Assembly (NCBI RefSeq): GCF_018613935.1
Contig: NZ_JAGGPF010000009.1
Span: 248,001 to 312,000, forward strand
Source: Agromyces sp. ISL-38
Lineage (GTDB): Bacteria; Actinomycetota; Actinomycetes; Actinomycetales; Microbacteriaceae
Direction: 5' to 3'
Length of the DNA: 64,000 nt
In this document: piece by piece, positions 17,644 to 26,076 of the stretch
Numbering within the stretch: position 1 is the first letter of the stretch
Layout: each line of letters opens with the position of its first letter
Notes under the pieces: generated by a model
The model's input: the letters and a program-made list of their open reading frames with translations, nothing else
Databases searched by the model: none
Told to the model about the DNA's origin: nothing
Program-made: the position numbers and the translations under genes

Positions 17644-18412
17644 GTGACACGACTGTCCGACCTGCGCTCCGTCTCGAACGCGTTCGCCGACGAGATCGCC
17701 GCGCTCGACCCCGAGGCGCCCGTGGCATCCGAGCTCTGGCCGACCGTCGGCCGCGTCATCGACCACCTCGGCAGCGTGCAGCGATGGGCGACCGAGATCG
17801 TTCGGAGCGGTACCGCCCAGGATCGCTCAGCGATGAAGCGCCCGGCCGATCGCGCGCGCCTCGAGTGGTTTCGCGAGGGCGCTGCGGGGCTTCTGGCCGA
17901 GCTCGCGGCGGCCCGACCCCGATCGCCCGTGCTGTGTGCTCTACCGGGCATCGGCAGCGTCGGTTTCTGGCATCGCCGCATGGCGCACGAGGCCGCGAAA
18001 CACCTGTGGGACCTCCGCACCGCGCGCGACGCCGCGCCGCCGTTCCCAGACGAGGTCGGCGTCGACGGCTGCTGCGATGTGATCGAGGAGTTCGGCGACG
18101 TGTTCATGGCGCAGGCGCGCACGCGGGGCATCGAGCCACTGCCGGCGCCGCTCGCGCTCATCTCGTCCGACACCGACCGGTGCTGGCGCATCACACCCGA
18201 CTGGCACCTCGAAGCGGATGCCGCGGGGCCGGTCGCCGGCGCGGCATCCGTCGGTCCTGCAATGGGCGAGGCATCCGATCCCGCCACCGTCGGCGACCTC
18301 GCGCTCATGATCTGGCTGCGAGCCGACCCGTTCGCCGGCCCCGACCGCTTTCGCGATCGACGGCGACCCCCACGTGGTGCGCGCGTTCCTGCGCACCCCC
18401 GTGCATCTGTGA
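17644..18412 (+). pseudogene. Mycothiol-dependent maleylpyruvate-isomerase-family gene with a late frameshift
   Basis: A DinB/MDMPI-like protein with metal-ligand His in RVIDHLGSVQRW and MAHEAAKHLWDLR, and the C-terminal LALMIWLRADPFAG. A T inserted in the TTT at 18349-18351 shifts the frame; removing it restores RFAIDGDPHVVRAFLRTPVHL and a stop at 18412, the normal family ending. Read as is, translation runs to 18501, into the convergent regulator. The family uses mycothiol, the actinobacterial thiol, for isomerisation or transfer reactions. GTG start with a GGGAG site. As only the C-terminal end is altered, partial function is possible; the extra T may be a sequencing error. Confidence 0.75.
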
Positions 18413-18439
18413 GCGACTCCGGAGCGGATGGCGCCCCGG

Positions 18440-19030
18440 TCAGGATCCCTCGGGCGCGCGCCGCGCGTGCACGCGCTCGCCCTGGCTGCTCAGCAGATTG
18501 ATGATCTCCGCCGGTTCGTTCGACGCGCTCACGTGCCCGTGCGGCACGCGTGTGTCGAACTCGGCGGCCTCGCCCGGCTCGAGCACGATCTCGTCGTCGC
18601 CGAGCGCGAGTCGCACCCGGCCGCTGAGCACGTAGATCCAGTCGTAGCCCTCGTGCGCGCGTTGCTCCACCGGTTGGTCGGGCGGATGACCCGGCAACAC
18701 CATCTTGTAGGCATGCACGTCGGGGTTGTTGCGGGTGAGCGGAATGATCGCCCGGCCTCCGCGATAGAACGGCTTCGGATGCACCCGCGGGTCGGCGATC
18801 TGCGGTGCGCCGACGAGGTCGTCGAGGCTGGCACGATAGGCCGTCGCGAGGCGGATGAGGAGATCGAGCGTCGGCCGGCGCAGTCCCGACTCGAGACGCG
18901 ACAGGGTGCTCACCGAGATGCCGGTCTCCTTCGAGAGCTCGGCGAGCGTCAGTCCGCGGCGCTGGCGGAGCGCGCGCAGCCGCGGGGCGACGGAATCGAG
19001 CATCCGCTCGAGGTCGGGTTCGTCCGGCAT
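18440..19030 (-). CDS. XRE-family regulator with cupin domain
   Basis: A 196-residue regulator: XRE helix-turn-helix (LTLAELSKETGISVSTLSRLESG, residues 27-49) and a C-terminal cupin (about 105-185, YDWIYVLSGRVRLALGDDEIVLEPGEAAEF). It is divergent from a thioredoxin-reductase-like flavoprotein over 66 bp that contain an inverted repeat, so it probably represses that gene and itself. It is not closely similar to the XRE-cupin at 2845; the two are independent members of the family. Confidence 0.85.
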   Translation of the reverse strand: MPDEPDLERMLDSVAPRLRALRQRRGLTLAELSKETGISVSTLSRLESGLRRPTLDLLIRLATAYRASLDDLVGAPQIADPRVHPKPFYRGGRAIIPLTRNNPDVHAYKMVLPGHPPDQPVEQRAHEGYDWIYVLSGRVRLALGDDEIVLEPGEAAEFDTRVPHGHVSASNEPAEIINLLSSQGERVHARRAPEGS

Positions 19031-19051
19031 CCGATGCTCCTTGCGGTTTCA

Positions 19052-19065
19052 GCAAGTTCACTTGC
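19052..19065. promoter_or_regulatory. Inverted repeat in the divergent XRE-cupin / flavoprotein promoter
   Basis: GCAAG-TTCA-CTTGC, perfect 5 bp arms. It abuts a possible promoter for the flavoprotein: TTGCCG (19062-19067), 17 bp spacer, GACACT (19085-19090), which would start transcription at or near ATG 19097, giving a leaderless mRNA. Confidence 0.45.
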
Positions 19066-19096
19066 CGTGTCGGCAGACTACCCCGACACTCGAAGC

Positions 19097-20056
19097 ATGC
19101 ACAACAACTCTTGGGACGTCATCATCATCGGCGGCGGCAGCGCCGGACTCAGCGCCGCGCTCATGCTGGGCCGCGCCCGACGGCGGGTGCTCGTGGTCGA
19201 CGGCGGTGCGCCACGGAACCGATTCGCACCCCACATGCACGGGGTGCTCGGTCGCGACGGCTGGTCGCCGCTCGACCTGCTTGCGGTCGGGCGCGAAGAG
19301 GTCGAGCGATACGGCGTCGTCATCGAGTCGACGGATGTCACCACGACGTCACTCACCGCGGATGGATTCGAGGTCGTGCTCCCGACCGGCGAGCTGCACC
19401 ACGGGCGCCGGATGCTCGTCGCGACCGGGCAGCGCGACGAGCTGCCCGACATTCCCGGCCTCGCCGAGCAGTGGGGAACGGGCGCGGTCGTCTGCCCCTA
19501 CTGCGACGGATGGGAAGTGCGCGACCGCCGAATCGCGGTACTCGGGACCGCGCCGATGAGCGTGCACCAAGCCCAACTGCTGCGCCAGTGGTCGGCCGAC
19601 GTCACGTACTTCGTCAACGGAGTGGAGCTCCCCGCCGACGCCTACGCAGGCCTCGTGGCGCGCGGGATCGCGATCGAGACCCGAGAGGTCACCCGCATCA
19701 TTGCCGATGAAGACGGTCGACTCCGCGGCATCCGTCTCGCCGACTGCACCGACGTTGCGGTCGACTCGATCTTCCTTCATCCGCTACCCGTGCCGAACGA
19801 TGTGGTGCTCCGACAGCTCGGGGCGGCGACGACCGAGGAGCTGGGCATCGACTGGGTCGCGGTCGACGCCGAGGGACGCACGAGCGTTCCGGGCCTGTGG
19901 GCGGCGGGCAACGTGACGTCGGCGCGCACTTCGGTGCCCATCGCGTCCGCCGCCGGCAACCTCGCGGGCGCCACCATCAACGCCGACCTCATCGACGAGG
20001 AGATCCGCGAGGCGGTCGCGGCATCCGTGGCCTCCGGCGTGCAGTCGCTCTCCTGA
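19097..20056 (+). CDS. Thioredoxin-reductase-like FAD oxidoreductase
   Basis: A 319-residue flavoprotein of TrxB fold: FAD-binding IIIGGGSAGLSAAL (9-22), a redox pair Cys133-Pro-Tyr-Cys136 at the TrxB position, and the C-terminal FAD motif GLWAAGNVTSARTSVPIASAAG. The second Rossmann motif, normally GGGDSA, reads GTAPMSVHQA, so NADPH binding may be altered. It is a likely low-molecular-weight disulfide reductase or oxidase and not the housekeeping thioredoxin reductase, as no thioredoxin gene is adjacent. It is controlled by the divergent XRE-cupin regulator; possibly leaderless, with no ribosome site before the ATG. Confidence 0.82.
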   Translation: MHNNSWDVIIIGGGSAGLSAALMLGRARRRVLVVDGGAPRNRFAPHMHGVLGRDGWSPLDLLAVGREEVERYGVVIESTDVTTTSLTADGFEVVLPTGELHHGRRMLVATGQRDELPDIPGLAEQWGTGAVVCPYCDGWEVRDRRIAVLGTAPMSVHQAQLLRQWSADVTYFVNGVELPADAYAGLVARGIAIETREVTRIIADEDGRLRGIRLADCTDVAVDSIFLHPLPVPNDVVLRQLGAATTEELGIDWVAVDAEGRTSVPGLWAAGNVTSARTSVPIASAAGNLAGATINADLIDEEIREAVAASVASGVQSLS

Positions 20057-20075
20057 TGGTCGCGAAGCCCGAGCC

Positions 20076-21677
20076 TCAGCCCGCAAGGGACGGGATGAAT
20101 CGGTTCCACGCCCGCCGCCGCTCGCGCCGCGGGTCTGCTTCGATGCGGTCCTCGGCGTCGACGATGAGCGTCGATCTCGTGCGTTCCTCGTAGCGCGGCC
20201 ACGCCTCGGCCGGTACGCCGTCTTCGGCGAACTGCAGCCAGAGGGTGCGCATCCGTTCGCCGGCGGCCGCGTAGGCCTCCTGTCCACCGAGCGACGTCAT
20301 GACGCGGGCGAGCGGCTCCTCCGTGCTGTCGAACAGGGCGAACATCTCGACGCCGTGCGTCGCGTTCAGGCCGAGGAGCTCGAGCAGGCGCGGCGCCACG
20401 TCGAACCGGTACGACCAGACGGGCGCGTACCGCGAATGGAAATCGGCCACCCGGGTGCTCGGAAACCAGAAGCCGTAGTCACCGCCGAAATCGGCGCCCG
20501 CCCGCAGCCCGGGCAGGCCCGGATAGGCGTCGCGCATCGCTTGGTGGGCGCTGAGCGGCGCGCGCTCGAACAACGCGTCGATCCGCTCCGGTGTGCGCGG
20601 CAGGATGTCGACTCGGCCGCGGAAGATCGAGCCCTCGCGATCATTCGTCCCGATGATGAGCGGCACGCGATGCGCACGGCCGTCGCGGAACGCCCGAATC
20701 GGCGACTCCGGTAGGAACTCCCCGTCGACGACCGGTGCGAAGCAGAACGCGCCGGGGTAGGCATCAGGAACGCTCGCCTGCAGGATGGCGGATGCCGCAA
20801 CCAGATCGTCCACTGAAGCATCCGATAGCAACTGCTGGGGAGAAAGCGCGACCCCGTCTGCCCCCGCGTCGCCGTCGGATGCCTCACGCGCGCCGACGAC
20901 GTCTCGCAGAATGTCGACGAACTCCTGCGCCCAGCGCGAGGTCACCGCCGACGCATAGACGGCGGTGGGCGGCGGGCTCTGTGCGATCGCTCGGGCGAAC
21001 AGCCCTCGCGCCGAGGGCGTGGCCATGAGCGTGGTGACGGCGTTGCCGCCCGCGGACTCGCCGAACACCGTCACGTTGTCGGGATCTCCCCCGAAGCCGC
21101 TGATGTTGTCCCGCACCCATCGGAGCAGCGCCACCTGGTCGCGCAGGCCGAGATTGCTCGCGAACGATCGTTCCGGGCTCGAGTAGCCGGTGAAGTCGAG
21201 GTATCCGAGCGCCCCGAGCCGATAGTTGAAGCTCACGTACACGATCCGTCCGCTCTGCACGAACCCCTCGCCCTGTCCCGAGAAGTCGCGCGACGACCCC
21301 GCGCTGTTGCCGCCGCCGTGGATGAAGACCAGGACGGGCAGCAGCGTGCGCTCTCCAGCGTCTCGCACCGGCGCCCGCACGTTCACGGTCAGGCAGTCCT
21401 CTGCAGTCGGAACCACCGCGGAGGGTGGACGGATCAGCCGATACGAGAACGGCTGCGGCGCGATCGGGCCGAACGCGGAAGCATCACGTATCCCGTCCCA
21501 GGGAACGACCTCGGCGGGAGGCGCGAATCGTAAGTCCCCTAAGGGCGGAGCCGCATACGGGATGCCGCGCCAGGCGAGCAGGCCGTCTTCGAGTACGCCG
21601 CGAACCATGCCCCCAGCGACCTGAACGTCGAGCTCTTCGTCGAGCGAGCGGTTCGGTGCGATGACGTTCGCACCCAT
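20076..21677 (-). CDS. Carboxylesterase type B (alpha/beta hydrolase)
   Basis: A 533-residue type-B carboxylesterase/lipase. The oxyanion hole (FIHGGGN) and nucleophile Ser208 in FGESAGGN are clear; the acid is probably Glu in GTNDREGSIF and the His in NATHGVEMFALF completes the triad. EDCLTVNVRAP is the family signature 2. There is no signal peptide, so it should be cytosolic. The ATG at 21677 is preferred; a GTG 6 bp upstream is possible. The substrate class (p-nitrobenzyl-like or xenobiotic esters) cannot be defined. It is convergent with the flavoprotein gene, 19 bp apart. Confidence 0.88.
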   Translation of the reverse strand: MGANVIAPNRSLDEELDVQVAGGMVRGVLEDGLLAWRGIPYAAPPLGDLRFAPPAEVVPWDGIRDASAFGPIAPQPFSYRLIRPPSAVVPTAEDCLTVNVRAPVRDAGERTLLPVLVFIHGGGNSAGSSRDFSGQGEGFVQSGRIVYVSFNYRLGALGYLDFTGYSSPERSFASNLGLRDQVALLRWVRDNISGFGGDPDNVTVFGESAGGNAVTTLMATPSARGLFARAIAQSPPPTAVYASAVTSRWAQEFVDILRDVVGAREASDGDAGADGVALSPQQLLSDASVDDLVAASAILQASVPDAYPGAFCFAPVVDGEFLPESPIRAFRDGRAHRVPLIIGTNDREGSIFRGRVDILPRTPERIDALFERAPLSAHQAMRDAYPGLPGLRAGADFGGDYGFWFPSTRVADFHSRYAPVWSYRFDVAPRLLELLGLNATHGVEMFALFDSTEEPLARVMTSLGGQEAYAAAGERMRTLWLQFAEDGVPAEAWPRYEERTRSTLIVDAEDRIEADPRRERRRAWNRFIPSLAG

Positions 21678-21802
21678 GTCCACTCGCCCATTGCAGCACG
21701 GGAAGCGAGTTGCACGACAGGGCTTGCATATTCACCCGACTCGCGAAGTATGTATGGAGTGGATGTCGATTCCGCCATCCCATGCACGCGAAGGAGCACA
21801 TC

Positions 21803-22429
21803 ATGGGAATCATCGCCGTCGACCTCTTCATCACCCTCGACGGGGTGTACCAGGCGCCGGGAGGTCCCGACGAAGACCGCGAGGGCGGCTTCGAGTTCGG
21901 CGGCTGGCAGGGCGCGTACTTCGACGACGAGTCCGGCGAGTCGATCGGCGCTGGCATCGATCGCCTCCAGGCGCTGCTGCTCGGTCGCAAGACCTACGAC
22001 ATCTTCGCCGCCTACTGGCCGAACGCGGGCGACGACCCCATCGCGGTGAAGTTCAACGCGGTGCCCAAGTTCGTGGCTTCGCACACACTGACCGACCCGA
22101 GCTGGGCCGGAACGACGGTGGTGACGGATGTCGCGACCGAGGTGGCTGCGATACGCGACCGCTTCGACGAGATCCACGTCTTCGGCAGCGGCGGCCTCGT
22201 GAAGACCCTGCTCAAGGAGCATCTCGTCGACCGGTTGAACCTCTGGGTCTACCCGATCACCTTCGGCACCGGCAAGCGGCTCTGGACCGACGGCCTCGTG
22301 CCGTCGGCCTTCAAGCTCGTCGAGCCGCCCAAGGCCTTCCCGAAGGGTGCGATCTCGCTCGTCTACGAGCCCGCGGGCGAGCCGGTGACGGGCGTCGACA
22401 TCTCCGACATCGGGGCGCAGCGCGAGTAG
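21803..22429 (+). CDS. Dihydrofolate-reductase-family protein (RibD C-terminal domain)
   Basis: A 208-residue RibD_C/DHFR-like protein: N-terminal MGIIAVDLFITLDGVYQAPGG, an LLGRKTYDIFAAYWP core and the nucleotide-binding HVFGSGGLVKTLL, then DRLNLWVYPITFGTGKRLW. Family members reduce pterin-like or pyrimidine intermediates with NADPH, but stand-alone copies like this have no defined substrate. An AAGGAG site precedes the ATG. Its 3' segments reappear in shortened form at 23706-23750, pointing to a past duplicate. Confidence 0.85.
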   Translation: MGIIAVDLFITLDGVYQAPGGPDEDREGGFEFGGWQGAYFDDESGESIGAGIDRLQALLLGRKTYDIFAAYWPNAGDDPIAVKFNAVPKFVASHTLTDPSWAGTTVVTDVATEVAAIRDRFDEIHVFGSGGLVKTLLKEHLVDRLNLWVYPITFGTGKRLWTDGLVPSAFKLVEPPKAFPKGAISLVYEPAGEPVTGVDISDIGAQRE

Positions 22430-22441
22430 GCAGGCAGCCCG

Positions 22442-23146
22442 TCAGCTCGCGGCGAGCTCTGGGTAGAGTGCAACCAGCTCACCCGAGAGCGCGGACTTGA
22501 CGTACACGCTCGTCGCGTCGGCGAGCACCTCGTGGGCGCCTGACTCGAGGCCGTCGTAGATGGCCGCGACGATTACCTCGGGTCGTTCCTTCGGCACGTC
22601 GAGGCCCGCGGTCATCGGAGTGTCGGTGTAGCCGAGGTGCGCGCCGACCACCTGCGTGCCCCGCCCGGCGAGCTCGAGTCTCAGCGAGTTGGTGATGGAC
22701 CAGAGCGCCGCCTTCGAAGCGCTGTAGGCGTTGCCGCCGGCGTGCCAGCTGAGGGCCGAGTGGATGTCGACGAGGGCGCCACCGCCATTCGCGGCGAGCA
22801 CCGGCGCGAATGCCTGGGCAACGGCCAGCGGGCCGAACACGTTGGTCTCGAACAGTGCACGCACGTCGTCGAGAGAAGCCGTCGAGAGGGGTGCAGCGTA
22901 GCCGGCGCCGGCGTTGTTGACCACGACGGTGGTGTCGGATGCCGCGGCGGCCGCAGCTGCGACGGAGGCGACGTCGGTCACGTCGAGCGCGAGCGGCACG
23001 ACGCGCTCGTCGCCCCACTCGCGCGGGCTGCGGGCGGTGGCGTACACGCGTGCAGCGCCGCGCTCGAGGGCCTGACGCACGAACTCGGCTCCGAGGCCGC
23101 CGTTCGCTCCGGTGATGAGCACGACGGAGTTGTGGAGATCGGTCAT
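22442..23146 (-). CDS. Short-chain dehydrogenase/reductase
   Basis: A 234-residue classical SDR. The cofactor loop TGANGGLGAEF (TGxxxGxG) is near residues 12-22, NNAGAGYAAP near 76, catalytic Ser in DIHSALSWHAGG and the YSASK motif (Tyr/Lys) follow. It is likely an NAD(P)H-dependent alcohol/ketone oxidoreductase of unknown substrate. It is divergent from an HxlR-family regulator over an 87 bp gap with two palindromes, so it is probably induced by the HxlR signal. Confidence 0.88.
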   Translation of the reverse strand: MTDLHNSVVLITGANGGLGAEFVRQALERGAARVYATARSPREWGDERVVPLALDVTDVASVAAAAAAASDTTVVVNNAGAGYAAPLSTASLDDVRALFETNVFGPLAVAQAFAPVLAANGGGALVDIHSALSWHAGGNAYSASKAALWSITNSLRLELAGRGTQVVGAHLGYTDTPMTAGLDVPKERPEVIVAAIYDGLESGAHEVLADATSVYVKSALSGELVALYPELAAS

Positions 23147-23172
23147 GGTGTGTTGCCTTTCGAGCGCCTGAG

Positions 23173-23185
23173 TTGGAATTACCAA
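23173..23185. promoter_or_regulatory. Palindrome 1 in the SDR/HxlR divergent promoter
   Basis: TTGG-AATTA-CCAA, in the gap between the SDR and HxlR genes, 26 bp before the SDR start. It shares the AGTTGG half-site with palindrome 2. Confidence 0.4.
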
Positions 23186-23208
23186 GCTAGCAGGCTGAGT
23201 TCGTAGTC

Positions 23209-23221
23209 CCAACTCAGTTGG
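23209..23221. promoter_or_regulatory. Palindrome 2 in the SDR/HxlR divergent promoter
   Basis: CCAACT-C-AGTTGG, perfect 6 bp arms, 12 bp before the HxlR start. It is a plausible HxlR binding site; its centre is 36 bp from palindrome 1. Confidence 0.45.
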
Positions 23222-23233
23222 TGCGATGGCGTC

Positions 23234-23704
23234 ATGCGAGAGACGGCGGATGAGACGGAACAGCGCTGCTCGATCGCGCGCAGCCTCGAGGTGCTCGGCC
23301 AGAAGTGGTCGCTCCTCATCGTGCGCGAGGCAGCCCTTCGCAGCCGCACTCGGTTCGCCGAGTTCCGGGCTGAACTGGGGATCGCCCCCGACGTGCTGAC
23401 CGACCGTCTTGCGCGACTGGTCGACGCCGGCATCCTGGAACGCCGGAAGTACCGAGAAGCCGGCGAACGAGAGCGTGAGGAGTACGTGTTGACCGGTGCG
23501 GGCGGGGCCCTCCTGCCGGTGCTCGCTGCGATCAACGCGTGGGGAGACGAGTACCGTCCGAGCAGCTTCGGCCCTGCCGCGATCTACACCGAGCGCGAGA
23601 CCGGCGCGCCGGTGCGTCTCGCGTTCGTCGACGACGACGGCAGGGAACTCGACCGCGACGACGTCGTGGTCATTCCCGGCCCCAGCTTCATCGGGGCGGC
23701 CTGA
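23234..23704 (+). CDS. HxlR-family transcriptional regulator
   Basis: A 156-residue winged-helix HxlR protein: Cys12 in EQRCSIARSLEVLGQKWSLL (the conserved N-terminal Cys used for redox or electrophile sensing), then RTRFAEFRAELGIAPDVLTDRLARLVDAGILERR (recognition helix and wing) and a C-terminal tail of about 50 residues longer than minimal members. It is divergent from the SDR gene, the common HxlR arrangement for electrophile- or aldehyde-responsive control. Confidence 0.88.
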   Translation: MRETADETEQRCSIARSLEVLGQKWSLLIVREAALRSRTRFAEFRAELGIAPDVLTDRLARLVDAGILERRKYREAGEREREEYVLTGAGGALLPVLAAINAWGDEYRPSSFGPAAIYTERETGAPVRLAFVDDDGRELDRDDVVVIPGPSFIGAA

Positions 23705-23705
23705 A

Positions 23706-23750
23706 ATCTGGGTCTACCCGATCATCGAAGCGCAGCGCGAGGAGGCAGGA
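23706..23750 (+). pseudogene. Remnant of a DHFR-family gene 3' end
   Basis: Two blocks match the DHFR-family gene at 21803-22429: TCTGGGTCTACCCGATCA (18/18, compare 22242-22259) and GCGCAGCGCGAGGAGGCAGG (19/20, compare 22415-22434), but here they are only about 5 bp apart instead of about 155, and the TAG stop has become GAG. This reads as the decayed 3' end of a second copy after an internal deletion. Confidence 0.6.
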
Positions 23751-23756
23751 AGATCA

Positions 23757-23795
23757 GCGGATGCCGCGTCGGGTGCTTGTCGACGAGGCATCCGC
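23757..23795 (+). terminator. Hairpin after the HxlR gene
   Basis: GCGGATGCC (23757-23765) pairs with GGCATCCGC (23787-23795) around a 21-base loop. It may terminate the HxlR transcript; it is one of several hairpins here built from the GGATGCC word. Confidence 0.35.
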
Positions 23796-23812
23796 GACCG
23801 TAACGTCGAACC

Positions 23813-24133
23813 ATGGACGATCGAGAGCGCGGACGCGAGGTACTCGACGAGATCGCGCCCGGCATCCTGTCGAAGCCGGATACCGCGATGAGCAGGATGT
23901 TCAACTCCGAGGGTCTCTCGGTGCGCGGCAAGATCTTCGCCTTCGCCTCGAAGACCGGCGACCTCGTCGTGAAGCTGCCCGCCGAGCGCATCGACGCGCT
24001 CGGGCTCGACAACATGGTGATGGCCGGCCGCCCGAGGCGCGAGTGGGCGGTCGTGCCGCTCGCCGACGGCGTCGATCGGTGGCGCGCGATCACCGGCGAG
24101 GCCTACGCCTTCGTCGATTCGATCACGCCGTAG
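23813..24133 (+). CDS. TfoX N-terminal-domain-like small protein
   Basis: A 106-residue protein (SRMFNSEGLSVRGKIFAFASKTGDLVVKLPAERIDAL then NMVMAGRPRREWAVVPL) resembling the TfoX/Sxy N-terminal fold, a single small alpha/beta domain found in many actinobacteria with no known competence role. No signal peptide or membrane segment. It stands alone between the HxlR and GntR genes. The family call is by resemblance. Confidence 0.65.
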   Translation: MDDRERGREVLDEIAPGILSKPDTAMSRMFNSEGLSVRGKIFAFASKTGDLVVKLPAERIDALGLDNMVMAGRPRREWAVVPLADGVDRWRAITGEAYAFVDSITP

Positions 24134-24202
24134 CATCCGATCGCCGGCAGAGCTGGCGGCGAGAACGATGACCGATTCTCACCGAACGTCGGCTCGACGG
24201 AG

Positions 24203-24239
24203 TTGACAACAGCGACGGGTTCGACTGCAATATATTGCA
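24203..24239 (+). promoter_or_regulatory. GntR promoter with a palindromic operator over the start codon
   Basis: TTGACA (24203-24208) serves as a -35; the perfect 14 bp palindrome TGCAATATATTGCA (24226-24239) covers the -10 region and the first base of the start codon, so the mRNA would be nearly leaderless. It fits FadR/FCD-type GntR autoregulation. Confidence 0.6.
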
Positions 24240-24913
24240 TGCCGCTGAACCGCTCCCGGGCCGAACGCCCGAGTTCTTTGCGCGACTACGCCTACCGCGA
24301 GCTCCGCGATGCGATCGTGAGCGGCGAGCTCGCCCCCGGCGAGCGCCTGCGCGACCCCGAACTCGAGGAATGGCTCGGCGTGAGCCGCACGCCGATCCGC
24401 GAGGCGATCGCCCGCCTCGAGGTGGCCGGGCTCGTGCACACCCGTCGCGCGAAGCAGACGGTCGTCGCCCCGCTCGATACCCGCTCGGTGCTCGCGGCAC
24501 AGCGCATCGCCGCGTCGCTGCACGAGCTCGCGGTGCGCGACGCCGTGCCCCAGCTCACCGAAGACGACCTCGACTCCATGCGCGAGGCGAACGCGCGCTT
24601 CGCCGCAGCGCTCGCCGCTGAAGACACCGACGACGCCGTGCGCGCCGACGACGAGTTCCACGATGTGGCCGTACGCGCGAGCGCCAATCCGCTGCTGCCA
24701 GGGCTGCTCGAGCAGGTGACGCCGCTCCTCCGCCGGCTCGAGCGGGCGCGATTCGCCTCGCTCGCCGGACGCGGCTCGGTCGCCGACCACGACCGGATCA
24801 TCGAGCTCTGCGCGGCCGGCCGCGCCGAGGAGGCGGGTCTCGCCGCCCGCGAGAACTGGTCGACCCTCGGCCGCTTGCTCAACCTCGACGAGGCATCCCC
24901 GGCGGCTGAGTAG
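24239..24913 (+). CDS. GntR-family regulator (FCD/FadR subfamily)
   Basis: A 224-residue regulator: GntR winged helix ([25 protein letters not shown] then [22 protein letters not shown], residues 12-65) and an all-helical FCD ligand domain (about 80-210, with [15 protein letters not shown] and [14 protein letters not shown] carrying the metal-binding Asp/His residues). The ATG at 24239 is chosen because the operator/promoter ends there. It lies 65 bp upstream of ACC deaminase on the same strand and most probably controls it, where other bacteria use Lrp-type AcdR (inference). Confidence 0.85.
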   Translation: MPLNRSRAERPSSLRDYAYRELRDAIVSGELAPGERLRDPELEEWLGVSRTPIREAIARLEVAGLVHTRRAKQTVVAPLDTRSVLAAQRIAASLHELAVRDAVPQLTEDDLDSMREANARFAAALAAEDTDDAVRADDEFHDVAVRASANPLLPGLLEQVTPLLRRLERARFASLAGRGSVADHDRIIELCAAGRAEEAGLAARENWSTLGRLLNLDEASPAAE

Positions 24914-24978
24914 CGCCCGGCGCAGCCGGACGCGTATCGAAACCACATGACGTACAACCCAGATCGAAGGAGAGACCC

Positions 24979-26001
24979 ATGACCCTCGCCGACTTCCCCC
25001 GGCATCCGCTCACCTTCGGGCCGAGCCCGATCCATCCCGTCAATCGTCTGAGCGACCACCTCGGCGGCGCCCGCGTCTGGATGAAGCGCGAAGATGTCTC
25101 GAGCGGCCTCGCCTTCGGCGGCAACAAGACCCGCAAGCTCGAGTACCTCGTGCCAGACGCGCTCGCGAAGGGCGCCGACACGCTCGTGTCGATCGGCGGC
25201 GTGCAGTCGAACCACACTCGTCAGGTCGCGGCGGTCGCGGCGCACCTCGGAATGAAGGCCGTGCTCGTGCAGGAGCATTGGGTCGACTGGCCCGATGCCG
25301 TGAACGACCGCGTGGGCAACATCCTGCTGTCGCGTCTCATGGGCGCCGACGTGCGGCTCTCCCCCGCCGGATTCGGCATCGGGTTCAAGGAGTCCTGGCG
25401 TCAGGCGATCTCGGATGTCGAGGAAGCGGGCGGCACTCCGTACCCGATCCCCGCCGGCGCATCCGATCACCGGCTCGGCGGACTCGGCTTCGCGAACTGG
25501 GCGCACGAGGTGGCCGCGCAGGAGGCCGAGCTCGGCGTCTTCTTCGACACGATCGTCGTGTGTTCAGTGACCGGATCGACGCACGCCGGCATGATCGCCG
25601 GCTTCGCCGACCTCGAGCAGAACTTCGGCGGACGGCCGCGGCGCGTGATCGGCATCGACGCGTCGGCCAAGATCGACGAGACCCGCGACCAGGTCGCCCG
25701 CATCGCACGCAACACGGCGAAGCTCATCGACATCGGGCGCGACCTGCACGACGACGAGATCACCGTGCTCGAGGGCTGGGCGGGCGATGAGTACGGCATC
25801 CCGGTCGAGTCGACCGACGAGGCGATGTTCCTCACGGGCCGCCTCGAGGGCGTCATCCTCGACCCGGTCTACGAGGGCAAGTCGATGGCGGGCCTCATCG
25901 ACCTCGTCTCGAGCGGCAGGATCTCGAAGGACTCGAACGTGCTCTACGCCCACCTCGGCGGCCAGCCCGCGATCAACGCATACAGCGGCCGCTACCACTG
26001 A
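24979..26001 (+). CDS. acdS: 1-aminocyclopropane-1-carboxylate deaminase
   Basis: A 340-residue fold-type II PLP enzyme that splits ACC, the plant ethylene precursor, to 2-oxobutyrate and ammonia. The PLP lysine is in [12 protein letters not shown]. The residues that separate true ACC deaminases from D-cysteine desulfhydrases are present: Tyr298-Glu299 in [11 protein letters not shown] (Glu295 in the Pseudomonas enzyme) and Leu326 in YAHLGGQPA (Leu322). Length equals the family norm (about 338). A GAAGGAGAG site precedes the ATG. A FadR-type GntR gene lies just upstream. It lets plant-associated bacteria use ACC as a nitrogen source and lower plant ethylene. Confidence 0.92.
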   Translation: MTLADFPRHPLTFGPSPIHPVNRLSDHLGGARVWMKREDVSSGLAFGGNKTRKLEYLVPDALAKGADTLVSIGGVQSNHTRQVAAVAAHLGMKAVLVQEHWVDWPDAVNDRVGNILLSRLMGADVRLSPAGFGIGFKESWRQAISDVEEAGGTPYPIPAGASDHRLGGLGFANWAHEVAAQEAELGVFFDTIVVCSVTGSTHAGMIAGFADLEQNFGGRPRRVIGIDASAKIDETRDQVARIARNTAKLIDIGRDLHDDEITVLEGWAGDEYGIPVESTDEAMFLTGRLEGVILDPVYEGKSMAGLIDLVSSGRISKDSNVLYAHLGGQPAINAYSGRYH

Positions 26002-26011
26002 GCGAGCGGAT

Positions 26012-26049
26012 GCCGCGTGCCGCCGCCGATCCGGCAGGCGGCACGCGGC
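26012..26049. terminator. Bidirectional terminator between acdS and the CitMHS gene
   Basis: GCCGCGTGCCGC (26012-26023) pairs perfectly with GCGGCACGCGGC (26038-26049), 12 bp stem and 14-base loop, in the 75 bp convergent gap. Confidence 0.65.
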
Positions 26050-26076
26050 ACGCGGCGTGACGTCGGCGTGACGTCG

